Shown: positions 10,755-21,995, counted from the stretch's first letter. The stretch is DNA of 64,000 bases from Nematopogon swammerdamellus (GCA_946902875.1 OX336355.1:15843347-15907346), one strand, 5' to 3'. Translations and numbers: made by a program. Notes: generated from the sequence alone by a model not told the origin.

Positions 10755-11250
10755 TAAAGCCGCGTATCGACTGTGCGCTCCAAACCCTCGAACATCGGAG
10801 CGCACGGCAGCCACACTCAGTCGATACCGGTTGGAGCGCGCGCCGTGGAGCGTGGCGCTCCATCCTTTGTTGGTTTTTAGGCAAAGGCGCACAAAAGGAT
10901 TCTCAGTGCGTGGCGCGCGCGCATTTGGGACTGACGTTGGCAGTGTTCGTGTGTTGTTGCGTGCTGGCGAGTCTCTCTGTCTAGCCATGGATAATGAGAG
11001 GAGCAGAGTGCTTATCTTGTACAGCTGTATGAATGCAAAAAATCTTGTCTTTACGATGCCATGAATGATTATGAAGGCGGCAGCCGCTCGCACAAGTCCG
11101 ACGTCCATGGTGACCCGACGAATACTGGATCGGCTGCCGCGCGCGGCAGCTGCGCTCAGTCGATACCTTGCCGCGCGCTCCGTGATCGTGCTGCTGGAGT
11201 GCTCGAACATGGCGTGCGCGGCAGCCGCGCGCAGTCGATACGCGGCTTTA
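10755..11250. mobile_element. GC-rich DNA transposon derivative with TIRs
   Basis: The left end TAAAGCCGCGTATCGACTG and the right end match as inverted repeats over 23-24 bp with one difference. The 494-bp interior repeats CGGCAGC and CAGTCGATAC subterminally on both sides. The inside is GC-rich and open in several frames, but no transposase was recognised. TSD not resolved; a TTA or TTAA target is possible. Confidence 0.7.
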
Positions 11251-11510
11251 CTGTATTTATACCACATCTGCCCTCGTTGGAATGCTAATTTATATACACA
11301 TTTTACACACATTGAGATAAGCAGGACACAGGTATATCATACATTGAAGCTATTTTGATCATATAAAGAGTTAATTTCAAGAGATTATGCACACATTCAT
11401 TACACACTTAGTACCTACACCTACTTTGTACAATACAGCATTTCAATTTATTTTATTAAATCATATAATATTTCATTATTAATAATAATGTCTGTGGTAC
11501 ATTCCATCGA

Positions 11511-11786
11511 CGCACCAAAGTAGTCGATATTGGACACCGGATGGCTAAGCTCAAGTGGCAGTGGGCTGGACACGTTAGCCGAAGAGACGACAACCGTTGG
11601 AGTAACCATTTCCTACACTAGTGGCCGTGGACTGGAAAACGGAGTGTGGGAAGACCACCTGCCAGGTGGGAGGACGACATGAAATACGTCGGCAGAAAGC
11701 AGTGGTTCCGTACCGCTGAAAACTGGGAGTACTGGAGGAAAATTGGAGAGGTTATGTCCAGCAGTGGACGCTTACACGCTGACTGA
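11511..11786 (+). pseudogene. RTE-like reverse transcriptase, C-terminal fragment
   Basis: One frame reads RTKVVDIGHRMAKLKWQWAG, RRDDNRW, GKRSVGRPPARWEDD and ends AYTLTD-like, the C-terminal region of RTE-clade endonuclease-reverse transcriptases. One in-frame TAG lies at 11619-11621. The 3' end runs into a short CTGA tandem tail, typical of RTE elements. A second, minus-strand copy is at 32430-32583. It lies downstream of the FKBP2 gene. Confidence 0.75.
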
Positions 11787-11886
11787 CTGACTGACTGTAA
11801 AACATATATGAAGCTTGTGCTTGAGGTAAAATTAAGTATTAATCAGAAAATAACCCTTTACCATTGCAAAATAAGCTATTTTTTTT

Positions 11887-11892
11887 TTATTT
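11887..11892 (-). terminator. polyadenylation signal of FKBP2-type gene
   Basis: AATAAA on the minus strand, about 10 bases after the stop codon. Confidence 0.5.
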
Positions 11893-11901
11893 ACCCCATA
11901 A

Positions 11902-12648
11902 TTACAATTCCCCATTTCTTTCAATTTTAACAAGTTCGACAGTAAAGTGCAAAGTTGCCGATTTGGGTATCTTTGGTGGTGCCCCCGCCTCCCCGTAGCC
12001 TAATTCCGGCGGTATCACCAACTTCCTCTGCTCCCCTTCACACATGGCCATGAGCCCTTGGTCCCAGCCCTTGATGACCTGCCCGGATCCTAGGGTGAAG
12101 GTAAGAGGGTTGCCGCGAGGTATTGAGCTGTCAAATTCGGTCCCGTCTTCGAGCGTGCCCTGGAAAAGTTGATAAGATTTAATTTTGTGGTCAATGTTTA
12201 TGGGGCACACAGAATAATAATACAGGTTCCCTTGCCTTTTACTAGGTGGTGTGGTAGGCTCAATTGTAGCCGACTGTGTTGGTACAACCGTACCGGGTGT
12301 AAGATAGCCGCAGAGCGACCTCGGCTGTGTTCTCCTCTAGTCCAATATAGCCAGCAATCCAAAGGGAAGTCTCCGGTGTGGCACCTACCTTCTCGGAGCT
12401 GATATTGGCTGGTCGGAGCATGCGCTTTGGTGCTGACTTAGCCTAGTAAAACTGTATTGATAAATCTGTTCCGAAGTTACCGTGTAGTGCATGTGAAGAA
12501 GGTCCCCTTTCCGACTTTTTATGGGGCAGTCTGTAACTCGTTTCTTCACACCAATTTGGAGTTTTTTCAGTGCCGGCGCGTCGTCTGCGCACGCCAAACA
12601 GACAATCAATGTGAAACACACTGCCACTAAAGCTAGATTAGCCTTCAT
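11902..12648 (-). CDS. FKBP2: FKBP2-type ER peptidyl-prolyl isomerase
   Basis: Exons 12648-12481 and 12159-11902 join in phase 0 (ACG|GTAACT donor, CTTTTCCAG acceptor) to give 141 residues, against 142 in human FKBP2. Residues 1-21 are a signal peptide (hydrophobic [16 protein letters not shown]). The conserved entry [10 protein letters not shown] and CPIKSRKGD is followed by one FKBP domain with active-site residues Y55, F65, D66, W88, Y111 and F128 (FKBP12-like positions). The sequence ends RNGEL, an ER-retention-like tail comparable to the family's RTEL. Expected role: proline isomerisation and folding of secretory proteins in the ER lumen. The single intron (12160-12480) carries a SINE fragment. 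No frame damage. Confidence 0.94.
12230..12425 (+). repeat. Family A SINE, 3' part, in FKBP2 intron
   Basis: Matches 37768-37955: ACTAGGTGGT, GTAGCCGACTG, CGGCTGTGTTCTCCTC, GATATTGGCTGGTCGGAGCA. The head is missing. It fills most of the 321-base FKBP2 intron, antisense to the gene. Confidence 0.75.
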
Positions 12649-13041
12649 CGTAGTATTTTGCTAACTATCTGTATAGTACCAAACTTGAAATGATAATCAA
12701 TCTGTGAATGATACAAACAAATTTAGGTTATGTGTGTGCGTCAAAGGGATTTATTTTTATTTCTTCGGGATAGGCAAGGCAAAGGTCATTATCAATCACA
12801 CAGCCTCGTCTGTTGTAATTCTTATGATTTGATTAGCGTCAGCCGTCTTTGATCAGCCGTCAACTTTTCTTCGACACCCCGCTCCAAGAAAGAAGCTAGT
12901 AGTTTCTTTTCTTTGCGAGAATATAATATGATAATATTACATAAAGTTTATTGAGTTCCTTCCTATCCTTTCTTTTCTTTTGACTTACCTATAAATTGTG
13001 AATGACCAACAGGGGCAGTTGTCTAGTCCTCTCGCTTTCTT

Positions 13042-13072
13042 TATATAACGAGCCCGTCAAGAGAGGATCAGT
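13042..13072 (+). promoter_or_regulatory. Candidate TATA plus initiator promoter
   Basis: TATATAA at 13042-13048 is followed by the arthropod initiator TCAGT, whose A at 13070 is +28 from the first T. Spacing is near-ideal. No downstream gene on + is recognised. It could be the promoter of an unrecognised gene, or the core of an LTR. Confidence 0.35.
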
Positions 13073-14236
13073 GCGACTCAGACTGTACTCAGTACGGACG
13101 GACGACAAAATTTTTTGTAAACAGCGAGAGTTACCTAGCGTCGGCTCGGCCACGTAATGGTCTTGTTATTATTATAATATATTCATCCCTTTCCTTCCGG
13201 CTTCTTAGGTCACGTGGTACAGGGTCAAAGTCCACACTATTGAGAAATGAGTGCTGCCGACCGAGTGTACCAATGCTCGGAGGATTTTCCGATGTTAACT
13301 TTTTTGTCGATTCGGTATAGGTAACAAAACTAAAATACATCGACCCTCATATTCTTCGATTTTTTTATAGATAACCAGACTTTCTAGCTAACTGTGACAT
13401 AATTTTAAGGTGAAATAGCGTCAATTTTTTTTTTTATTGAAAGCGCGACCTTTCGTCGCTCTAGAGCGTATGTGTCCAAACGGACATAAGGATAAATTTT
13501 ATAGGAGAGCCGTTTAAAGATTTACATGTTCGATCATGAGAATTTACTGATTTATCGTAAATATTGTTTCTCAATTTTATTAACATAGAAGAAAAGCTAA
13601 ATTTTAAATAAAAAATCCTCGTAAATATTAAGAATTTCCACTTCGAAACAAGATTTTACCTTGGAGTTTGGACAAAGTGACTAAACAATGAGCGAGAATG
13701 GTGGAGGTTGGACAACTCGCTCTACAGATTGGAGTCGAATCACGACAATGTGTTAAATTCGTTTATGTCCAACCTCCAGTTAAGGCCAATTTTTTATATA
13801 CAGGATGTTGTATTTATTTTTAATGTAGATATAGGGAAACGTAACACTTTTTTAGTTCAAAATTTTGTTTTCTCATCTTTAGTTCAGCTTTAGATATAAT
13901 CATATTTCGAGGTTAGGTTCAAATTTCAAGTTTGCAGGTCTTCTAGAAGTACTTAGATTTTTGATGATCGGTGGGTGAGTCCGTGAGTCAGTGACAAAAT
14001 TCCGGAAGTTTGACTGGCGTGGCGATATGTCGTAAAATATATAATAGGTATACACTTGTAATTTGGGGGTATACGTAGGTGTGTTAAGTACCTACTCTTT
14101 GCAACAGATTTCAGGCTTTTACCTCAATCCACAACAAAGGTGCAACAAAGATACAGGGAGGCCAAGAGCTGCTTCGAGAAAAGGATGGTACGGCCGGGCC
14201 GTGCGTCTTTGCTCGACTTTCGTGCTCGACTGCCGT
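13073..14236. other. Unassigned stretch
   Basis: No gene or named repeat supported. 13690-13780 contains GGAGGTTGGACA and its near complement TGTCCAACCTCC about 70 bases later, a weak inverted repeat. Confidence 0.4.
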
Positions 14237-14244
14237 GCCTCCAG

Positions 14245-14732
14245 CAAGCGCGGATCTACGTCTTGGTCTTAGGGGGGGGGGGGGGGGGGGGGGGAGGAGG
14301 GGGGGGCGCGGGTTTCTAACTGCTGAGTATCATAGTTACAGTACGCATTTTACGGGCTGCTGAATAAAGATAAGTTGTTCAATGAGGAAGTAAATAAATA
14401 ACCCATAAAATAAAATCAAGTTTTTTTTTAAATGTTTTTTTTTTTTTTTCAAGTTAAAATGTATTTATTGTGACATGTGGTTATACAGAACAGAAAGATC
14501 AAGTGGTTCAAGGTAGCGGGTTGACTCCCCTTTGGGTTTTTAGAATCCGTGTCTAGTCGAACAAGGCGTGGTCGCCCGTATCTCGACTAGTCCCGAGTGG
14601 CGGCTGATATTACACAATTAAATTTTGTTTTGTCAGTAATTATTAATTAATTCTAAGATTTGGGGGGGGGGGGGCGGTCGCCCCCTCAGCCCCCCCCCCC
14701 CCCCCCCCCCCCCCCCCGCAGATCCGCGCTTG
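14245..14732. mobile_element. hAT-type MITE with long G and C runs, 8-bp TSD GCCTCCAG
   Basis: TIR CAAGCGCGGATCT (left) and its complement AGATCCGCGCTTG (right), with GCCTCCAG duplicated exactly at 14237-14244 and 14733-14740. Subterminally there is a G run near 14272-14294 and a C run near 14685-14717, so the single strand could fold on itself. No transposase. Confidence 0.85.
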
Positions 14733-14859
14733 GCCTCCAGACTCCAGATTAATAAGTTTATGAATATTGGAACATCCCTGGAACAACGGTTGTGAAAGCA
14801 CTCTCAATAATTGTTGAATATTTCGTTACCTGATGAGCCCTTCTCTATTCTCTTCAGTT

Positions 14860-16527
14860 TTCTTGCAGGTGTGCATGTTTTCAGCTTGTTTCACATGCGA
14901 CTTGGTAGCCCTGTGTGCCCCGGTCTTATCATCGGTATTGGCGCATATGATAAATCTAATGTTTGAGACTGGTACTTATCCTGAACGCCTTAAGCACACG
15001 AGGGTTTGCCCTATATACAAAGGGGCAGGAAATTTATCGGATGTAAAAAACTACAGGCCGATCAGTATAGTGCCCACATTCTCAAAAATCATTGAATCAA
15101 TAATGTCTGAATCACTGATGGTATATTTAGAAGTAAATAAACTGCTATGTGACCAACAATATGCATATAGGCAAAAACGATCAACAGTGTCGGCAACTCG
15201 GATTTTTGTATCTAACATAATTCATAACATTGACAAAGGGAAAAAAGTAAGCGGTCTGTTCTGCGACCTGTCAAAGGCGTTCGATGTAATAGACAGGAAT
15301 CTACTTATAAAAAAATTAGAAAAGTATGGAATCCGAAAAAATGCATTAAATCTATACATAGCATTTTTGACAGGTCGCCGACAGACTGTTGAAGTGAACG
15401 GATCAGACGGTGCAAAATTAAGATCTTCACCACATTCAGTGGATATCGGGGTCCCCAGGGATCAGCTCTTGGAAACACTCTCTTCCTGATCTTTCTTAAT
15501 GACCTGGGATTACAACTCATAGAATGTCTACTAGTACTATTTGCAGATGACACAACAGCAGTAATTGTGGAAGATACACTTAGTAAACTAAGAACGACCT
15601 TTAGCGACGTCCTAGACAAACTCCATAACTGGTTTGCGGCGAACGGATTAGTACTAAACTTGCAAAAAACTAATTCTATGGTATTTACAGGGAGACTGAC
15701 GGGTGTGCCAATACAGATCTCGAGCAGAGTAGAAACTGTCTCACATATTAAGTCCTTAGGTTTCCACATAGACCCTACACTCAACTGGAAACAACATGTA
15801 GAAAATGTGTGTGATAAAATGTCATCAGCTGTGTATGCACTAAAAAAAACTAAAACAACTTGTATCCCTTACAACGCTCAAACAGTGTTACTATGCATAT
15901 GCACACTCGCTACTCTCATATGGAGTTATTCTGTGGGGAGGGTCGACCGATGCTGTTCGAGTCCTTCGAATGCAAAAGAGAGCAATACGTATCCTAGGAG
16001 GAGCCCCCTACCGTGCCTCTTGCCGACTGCTATTTGGATCTCTAGGAATCCTGACTGTACCTTCCTTGTATATATACGAAGTTATATGCTATGTTCGTGA
16101 AAATATCCACAAATTCGAACAAAATAATGTGAATCACAGTTACAATACAAGGAATGGAGACAAATTAAAGTCAGTGACACATCGGCTCACCTTAGCTGAG
16201 AGGGACCCGAACATTATCGGTCCAAAATTTTATGAGAAACTTCCAATACAAATAAAAGACGAAAGTAGTGACAGAAAGTTCCAGTCCCAAGTGAGGCAAA
16301 TGCTGTTGGATAAATGTATCTATGATTTAAACGAATATCTTAATTAAGATGCCAGAATTAATGTTAAAATTTATTATTACAATCATGTAAATTGACAACA
16401 TTTACACTATGTACTTGTATGAACACGAATAATAACTGACATAGCATACTAATCCCTGTGAAACAAATATAATTGCGAACAGTGTGTTTTTTATGACGAA
16501 ATAAACAAACATAAACATAAACAAACA
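14860..16527 (+). pseudogene. Non-LTR retrotransposon reverse transcriptase, frameshifted
   Basis: A Jockey/CR1-like reverse transcriptase, 5'-truncated. Order of motifs: NYRPISIVPTFSKIIE (about 15047), QQYAYRQKRST, GLFCDLSKAFDVID (motif A), then a frameshift near 15450, VPQGSALG-type motif B in the next frame, FADDT (motif C, near 15541), LVLNLQKTNSM, LGFHIDPTLNW. A second frame change lies near 15890-15990, and the C-terminal part ends LNEYLN at 16347. A 3' UTR runs to an (ACATAA)-like A-rich tail near 16527. Few stop codons suggest it is fairly young. Clade assignment within non-LTR elements is tentative. Confidence 0.85.
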
Positions 16528-16894
16528 TGTTTATTGTGCACAAAAAATTGAAAACAACGACACACAGACGTTTTATAGTTCACCTTCGGAGACTCGGCGT
16601 CGAACTAATGTCACGTGGTTCGGCGGGCTCTCTGATTGGCTGATCGACCGTTTGGGCACATACGAACGCAACGAATGAAGCAGAATCTTGACGCTTGGAT
16701 ACGTTCTTAGAGGATTGATATAAAGAAATTTTACTTATTACTGCGTTCCATTTTGTGGAATATTTCTACTTTGGATACATACGCTCTAAACAAGGTTTGA
16801 ATTTGGTGGAGCTTAGACAAGAATTTTATTTTCGTGGAAAAATATTACTTTTTATATACCTACAGAAATGTGTGGATAAACATACTGAATTGAA
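16528..16894. other. Unassigned stretch
   Basis: No gene supported. Two similar phrases, GACCGTTTGGGCACATACG near 16645 and CCGTTTGGGCACACGTACTG near 16927, hint at a small duplicated or repeat-derived segment. Confidence 0.35.
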
Positions 16895-17520
16895 CCGCAT
16901 TCATAACTCATTTTGGCGGGAAATGTCCGTTTGGGCACACGTACTGGAGCGACGCTTTCACGCCGAGCCACCCGTAAGGTGTCTAACGACTACCATGGAC
17001 ATTCGGTCGTATGCGGGAGTTGCGAATGCCATGCCGGCCCGACCGACAGGTGCCTATTCACGCCTCTCTTGAAGGACCCGAAACTTGGGCAGAAATATGT
17101 GGGCGGGGAGAGCGTTCCAGAGTTTACCAGTTCTGTGGAGGAAAGATCTGCAGTTTATAACCGATTGGTACGCATCCGTGGTAAGTCCTGCGTATAGGGA
17201 TGCAATCCCTGCGTGCACGTTGTGCGGAGGAGGAAAGGGGACAGCGGGATATCGCGTTAAACAGCTCCTCCGAGCATTCCCCATGGAATAAGCGATAGAA
17301 CACACTAGGGCGGCAGCGCCGACATCCCTGTGGAGTTGCAGTGGTTCTAGATCGCGGGACACGTCTGGGTAACCCATTAGTCGCACGGCTCGACTCGGGC
17401 TCGACGCTGGATCGAATCCAAAGGCGCAAGCTGATATTTAGCTGAGCCATCTCACAAGTGCGAGCAGTACTCCAAGCAGGACCTAATTTGCGATTTATAC
17501 AAAAGCAGCCTTTCGGCATG
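16895..17520 (-). pseudogene. Family D non-LTR retrotransposon, RT C-terminal region
   Basis: Minus-strand frames, broken by frameshifts, show YKSQIRSCLEYCSHL, DLEPLQLHRDVG, FYRLFHGECSEELFN and TGKLWNALPAHIF, in that order. This is the C-terminal part of a Jockey/CR1-type polyprotein common in Lepidoptera. The plus-strand view of its 3' end (TCGGTCGTATGCGGG, GCGAATGCCATGCCGGC) defines family D tails elsewhere. Confidence 0.8.
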
Positions 17521-17522
17521 GA

Positions 17523-17612
17523 ATCCGTCCCACGCGTACGACCGAATGTCCATATGGGCGTCGTTGGACACCTTATGGGTGGCTAGGCGCCACATATCGC
17601 GCAGTCTATAAA
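17523..17612 (+). repeat. Family D tail, opposite orientation
   Basis: TACGACCGAATGTCC, GGGCGTCGTTGGACACC, CGCCACATATCGCGC, then an A-rich AAATA tail: a sense-strand 3' end lying tail-out next to the minus-strand copy. The pair forms a head-to-head arrangement. Confidence 0.6.
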
Positions 17613-18555
17613 AATAAATACATAAATAAATAATTGACCGCTTTTTCATTTATATTATTATAAGTTATAACACAATTAATTATTTCACGTACGAGCCACA
17701 AATCATCCGCTTGTATAATCGTATATTACTTATATGTTGGCACAAAAGTCACACAAACACACAAAAAATGAAAAAAACACCTTTCATTACATCTAGTGAT
17801 GTAACTTGAAAAAAAAACAAAATGTTTTTTTTTTCACAATTTGAAAAAAACAACTAAAAAAAACTTGGCACCGTCGTTTTTTTTCTAAATTTTGTTTTTT
17901 TCAGATAAAGGAAATATTATAACTAGTTTCAATAAATGAAATTATACATATTATGAACTTAAAAATACTTTAATTACTGTCAAATTAAGTTTAAATAAAC
18001 GAAATTATACATAATGTGAACTTAAACAATATTTAAATCTTAATCTGTGTTAGAATCGCCTGTTACACCTAACATACCTGCTCAATTCAAACAACCGAAT
18101 GAGTATTGGCGAAATTTCCGTCCGTAAACTTGAACATCAGTAAGTGTTGCCAATTTTATTTTGAGCCGTGTTTGTACTATTTCAAAAAATTTATTTGTAG
18201 TTCCAAATTTAAACCTAAAACAATTATTATTAACTCGTATTTAACGGTAACCACCTTATGATATTTTTATTTTCGTGCTCTTGAAAAAAAACGTACTTCA
18301 GAAAAAAAAACTGTATTTTTTCATGTTTTTTTTTCAACGTTTTTTTCTTATTGTCAGAAAAAAAACTGTTTTTTTACAACTCTAACATGGTGTACGTACC
18401 TAAGTACATTAAGAAAAAAATAGTATACTTACTCACAATTCATAGTAAAATCAGACAAAATAAAAAAAAACGCTCCCCTGTAAAGTAGAATTTTTGTAAA
18501 TACAGCTTTTTACTTATATCATATATGGTACCTATAATGTGTCGTTATAATATAG
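17613..18555. other. AT-rich stretch with homopolymer inverted repeats
   Basis: Runs of A and T (AAAAAAAC / GTTTTTTT) at 17810-17890 and 18280-18390 form loosely paired arms and may be an old foldback element. No coding potential. Confidence 0.4.
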
Positions 18556-18674
18556 GTTTTTTTTATGGATACTGACACGGTTGGCTACATCACCTACAAC
18601 ATCCGTGATATCAGCCCATAACACCGGGTGAACTAGGTGCCATGTCAGTGCTTCCCTTCGGTCGTGCCGGCTAC
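18556..18674 (-). repeat. Family S SINE tail, truncated
   Basis: TACATCACCTACAAC, CCGTGATATCAGCCC, GGTGAACTAGGTGCC, TCGTGCCGGCTA: the 3' end of family S on the minus strand. It breaks off at GGCTA and is followed by a small hairpin, AGCACCGAGCAC with GTGCTCGG. Confidence 0.75.
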
Positions 18675-19617
18675 TAGCACCGAGCACAGAAGGACTTCTG
18701 GTGCTCGGAGGCTACTAGGCATTAGGTACTTTGGTTAGAACCGTTACCAATGTTTGCATCAAAATTAAATTAAAAATATATTTTATTCACTTTAGAACAT
18801 TAAAAGATAGAATACCTATAGAAAAAAAAGTTGCTCATTCATGGCGGGTAGTAGGTATAAGAAAGGCTTATCTAGTCCGGTGGGCGTAAGTGTAGCGTGT
18901 AGTGTACCCACTCATACAAAACAAACGCTTTAATGGAAAACTGTTGCTATTGCCACGTCAAAATAGTTACAGCCACGTGCTGCTGTTCCATTCAGAACAT
19001 CCATTCCAAAACGGTCTTAGATTCCGCCCATAAAATACAATGCCTACGGCTGACATCGTCAGTCGGTTAATAATCTGCCTGCTAGTAAATATTATGCGAA
19101 AATGTTGTGCAGGCCTTGCGAAGATTGACAGCATGAACTGGTCAATAAAAGGGTGATCGATGTAATGACGATTTGTTTGGTGCAAGCTTCGATGGTGCAA
19201 GCTTTATTTCTGTTGATGACTTCCTTTCGTAGCGTAGGACATGGCTCGCCTGGTGTCAACTCCGTTTGGCGCGTTGCTTGGTTTTGGCAACTTGTAGGGT
19301 ATTACACCGGAACAGTACAAACAGATGGTTCGATGGTTCGATTATTTGAGTTGTGAACTTACTTACATAATGGAACATTTTATTTAGACGAGATCAATAG
19401 ATACGTCTACTGTAGACGGTGGTAGACACACATGCCCAGTGCCACTTCAGATTTTGTAATTTGGGTACCCATGCTAAGTAAATGTCCAATTCATCCACAA
19501 TATTATACCTACAGCCCAAGATATTATTGTCCATACATACAATTATTAAATTGTGTGGGTGGAGTGAAGTTGTAAAGATTTTGAACTTTTCACAGAGCAC
19601 GTTGTTGACCTCTGTGG
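18675..19617. other. Unassigned stretch
   Basis: No gene or named repeat supported. Low-complexity content is limited and short frames lack resemblance to known proteins. Confidence 0.35.
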
Positions 19618-20462
19618 CAGGGGTTCTTAAAGTGGGGCCCATGGACCCCTCCCTCGCTCGGGGGTCCATGAGCCCAGCTTGCCTAGAAAACGACCGCCAT
19701 AAAACGTTCCAAAATCAAATAAGTGCTTATCGCACACGTTAAGCGCACAATAAAACGAAACAAATGACCTTCTTATCCTACAATTCCCTTCGACACACAA
19801 TAAGCATAGACACACAATACACAGTCCGTGATATTTTTATGGTTCCGCACCGAACAGGACCCTATTACTATGCCTACGCCGTCTGTCCGTCCGTCCGTCC
19901 GTCTTTATTCGTGCTTCAGCTGTATCTTTTGAACCGTAATAGGTAGCCGGTTGAAATTTTCACATAATATTATGTGCTATTATGGCTTTTTTTATAGACT
20001 GCCGGCGCGGGTGTTTGTGCCCAATACTTCAACGGAAAATCAGACAGCCAATAACACCATTCCTCGCGAAACCACGCTCAGAGAGGCGCCATGCCGGCTA
20101 TGAGGCGGACAAAAAGGTTGTCGTCTAATTTATTGACACGCCTTTTGAAGATTCCCAGGTTATAGGTGGTGGGGTAGGCTGATATCCTAACCTAATATAT
20201 AAATAAAAAAAGTTAAAAATTAATGTGGGTCACCATACAAGAAAAGTGTTTTTTCAAGGTTATTTTGCTCTACCTATCGTATAAACGGTATAACTTCGTA
20301 TATCGTATATACGCGTCAAACTTAGTGTGATTGTAGTGCAAACTTTTATGTAAAACAAGGAATAATAAAAACCGGCCAATTACTATTGGTGCGCGAGTCC
20401 GACTCGCACTTGGCCGGTTTTTACATCTTAATAATAGCCTACGACAAGTTTATGAACCACTG
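19618..20462. mobile_element. hAT-like element ends enclosing a family B element
   Basis: The left end CAGGGGTTCTTAAAGTGG and the reverse complement of the right end, CAGTGGTTCATAAACTT, look like hAT TIRs. Flanking octamers do not match, so this may be two different copies or a decayed duplication. Family B sequence occupies 19834-20428. Confidence 0.45.
19834..20428 (-). repeat. Family B element with an internal insertion
   Basis: Starts TTTTTATGGTTCCGCACC, runs through a CCGTCCGT tract and TTGAACCGTAATAGG, and ends GAGTCCGACTCGCACTTGGC. An unrelated segment (about 19985-20205, GACTGCCGGCGCGGG onward) interrupts it. Confidence 0.7.
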
Positions 20463-21210
20463 GGTTAGAGTTTAAATAACTGACCGTGATGGCAATAGGC
20501 AAACTTTACTCTAAAACTAGTAAAATATAAAAATTCTAATATTGAGTCAAAATCGTGGGTAAAAATTGAGTTCACCTCGATATCGATAAAGTAGAAATTA
20601 TAAAGATCTTCATACGCAATTCATTAAAATAAATAAATAAAACGGGACTATGTTTTCTCTTTACTTTCTGTAGGCAAGTATTTCACGAAAATGCTCCACC
20701 TATATTTCCGCTTTCGTTATTTCGAAAGTTCATAAAGATTTATCTTCCTACGGAAACCAACTAATCACCCATTACTACAGAAATGTCTACGAACGAACGG
20801 GCATTTCCAATACTGCAGCCCCGTTCATCCATTTGTTCCGTTCCAAGTCTATGGACGTCATTGTCTTCAGAACGTCACTATTTTGTCATTCGCACCGATG
20901 TCCTAGGAAGATAGAGCTCCTATAGTTTAGAATGGAATGCATCGTTCGAGTTATCTCATAAGCAATGTAGGTATACTCAGGAGTATAACGTTTCGATTTA
21001 TTTAAGTTGTACTCTATTGACAGAACTTGTCTTTCGATGTTGCTTCCTTGTAGGTAACATGATATTTGAGGATTTTGCCTTTACAAAATGGGAAGGCGGA
21101 GGACCGATCGGATCGAAGCTTCGTTTTAAATATATTTTATATATAATATAGGTATTGAGGAAATAAATAGTAACTATATATTAATTATATTATCATCATC
21201 ATCATAGTTT
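20463..21210. other. Unassigned stretch
   Basis: AT-rich, no gene or repeat family recognised. (ATC)n-like short repeats lie just before 21205. Confidence 0.35.
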
Positions 21211-21728
21211 GTCAGCCTCGATAGCTCAGTGGTGCAGACAGTCAACTGTCGCTATTGAATGTTAAGCAACGCTGGGTGCGGTCAGTACTTGGATGGGTGA
21301 CCGCTGACCGTTGGAAGCTGACCGAGTTTCGGATTCCTCGTAAAACTGTAGGTCCCTTCCCTCCTAATCTTACTTGGTGGTAGGGTTTAACCCGCCCGGG
21401 TTGGTACCACCGCACTGAATGAAACGTCGGTCTAAACGCCTATGTAAATAGTTTGTGTTTTCCGACCAGCAGGTCTATTCTTGTAAATTCTGACAGCGGA
21501 CTCAGCGCTGATGTGGCGCTGAGAGCCACTTTAGAAAGTGGCTCTCAGCGCCACATCAGCGCTGAGTCCGCTGTCAGAATTTACAAGAATAGACCTGCAG
21601 TTCAGTGTAGCCGGCACGATCAAAGGGGGAAGCACTGACATGGCACCTAGTTCACCCGGTGTTATGGGCTGACATCACGGACGTTGTAGGTGATGTAGCC
21701 AACCGTGTCAGTTGCCATAAAAAAAAAT
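21211..21728 (+). repeat. Family S SINE with 5S/tRNA head, full length, palindrome inserted
   Basis: GTCAGCCTC opens the element. An A-box-like TAGCTCAGTGG follows, then at 21261 GTTAAGCAACGCTGGGTGCG and GTCAGTACTTGGATGGGTGA, which match the internal promoter of 5S rRNA (boxes A, IE and C). AACTGTAGGTCCCTTCCC begins the body; the tail has GTTCAGTGTAGCCGGC, GTTGTAGGTGATGTAGCC and a poly-A end. A 128-bp palindrome interrupts it at 21470. Confidence 0.85.
21470..21597. mobile_element. 128-bp perfect palindrome, possible foldback element, TSD CAG
   Basis: Two perfect 63-base arms (CAGGTCTATTC inward to CCACTTT) separated by AG. It is inserted between the CCGAC and TTCAG parts of a SINE, with CAG on each side (21467-21469 and 21598-21600); the empty site is visible in the copy at 35749. 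As RNA it would be an uninterrupted hairpin. Confidence 0.8.
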
Positions 21729-21794
21729 CATACTATCACGCTTACTTCGAACTTACAATAAAAAGTTTCTTATTCACACACCCAAGATTGACTT

Positions 21795-21995
21795 TTACGA
21801 CAAGCTTTTTTAAAAAAACCGCATGCAAATCGGTCCATTATGATAATAATTTTTTTTATTACTTGATTATAAACATAGCTAAATGCTAAGAACCATCCCG
21901 ATTAAACCAGCTTCCTAATAAAAAAACCGCACCCAAATCGGCCCATCCGTTTGGGAGCTACGATGCCACCAGACACACCCATACACACACAGCCC
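21795..21995 (-). repeat. Family F repeat fragment
   Basis: Minus-strand match to 56590-56780: CGTAGCTCCCAAACGGATGG, CCGATTTG, GGAAGC, TCGGGATGGTTC, and GACCGATTTGCATGCGGTTT. Confidence 0.65.

Noticed and set aside
10734..11312. 192-codon minus-strand frame
   Set aside because: It spans the whole GC-rich TIR element including both ends; the alanine/arginine-rich product has no family resemblance.
19618..20462. Complete hAT element with target duplication
   Set aside because: Terminal motifs look right but the flanking octamers (CTCTGTGG and GGTTAGAG) differ, so a single clean insertion is not proven.
21250..21320. 5S rRNA gene
   Set aside because: Only the internal promoter region matches; the 5' third of 5S is replaced and the sequence continues into SINE body in several copies.
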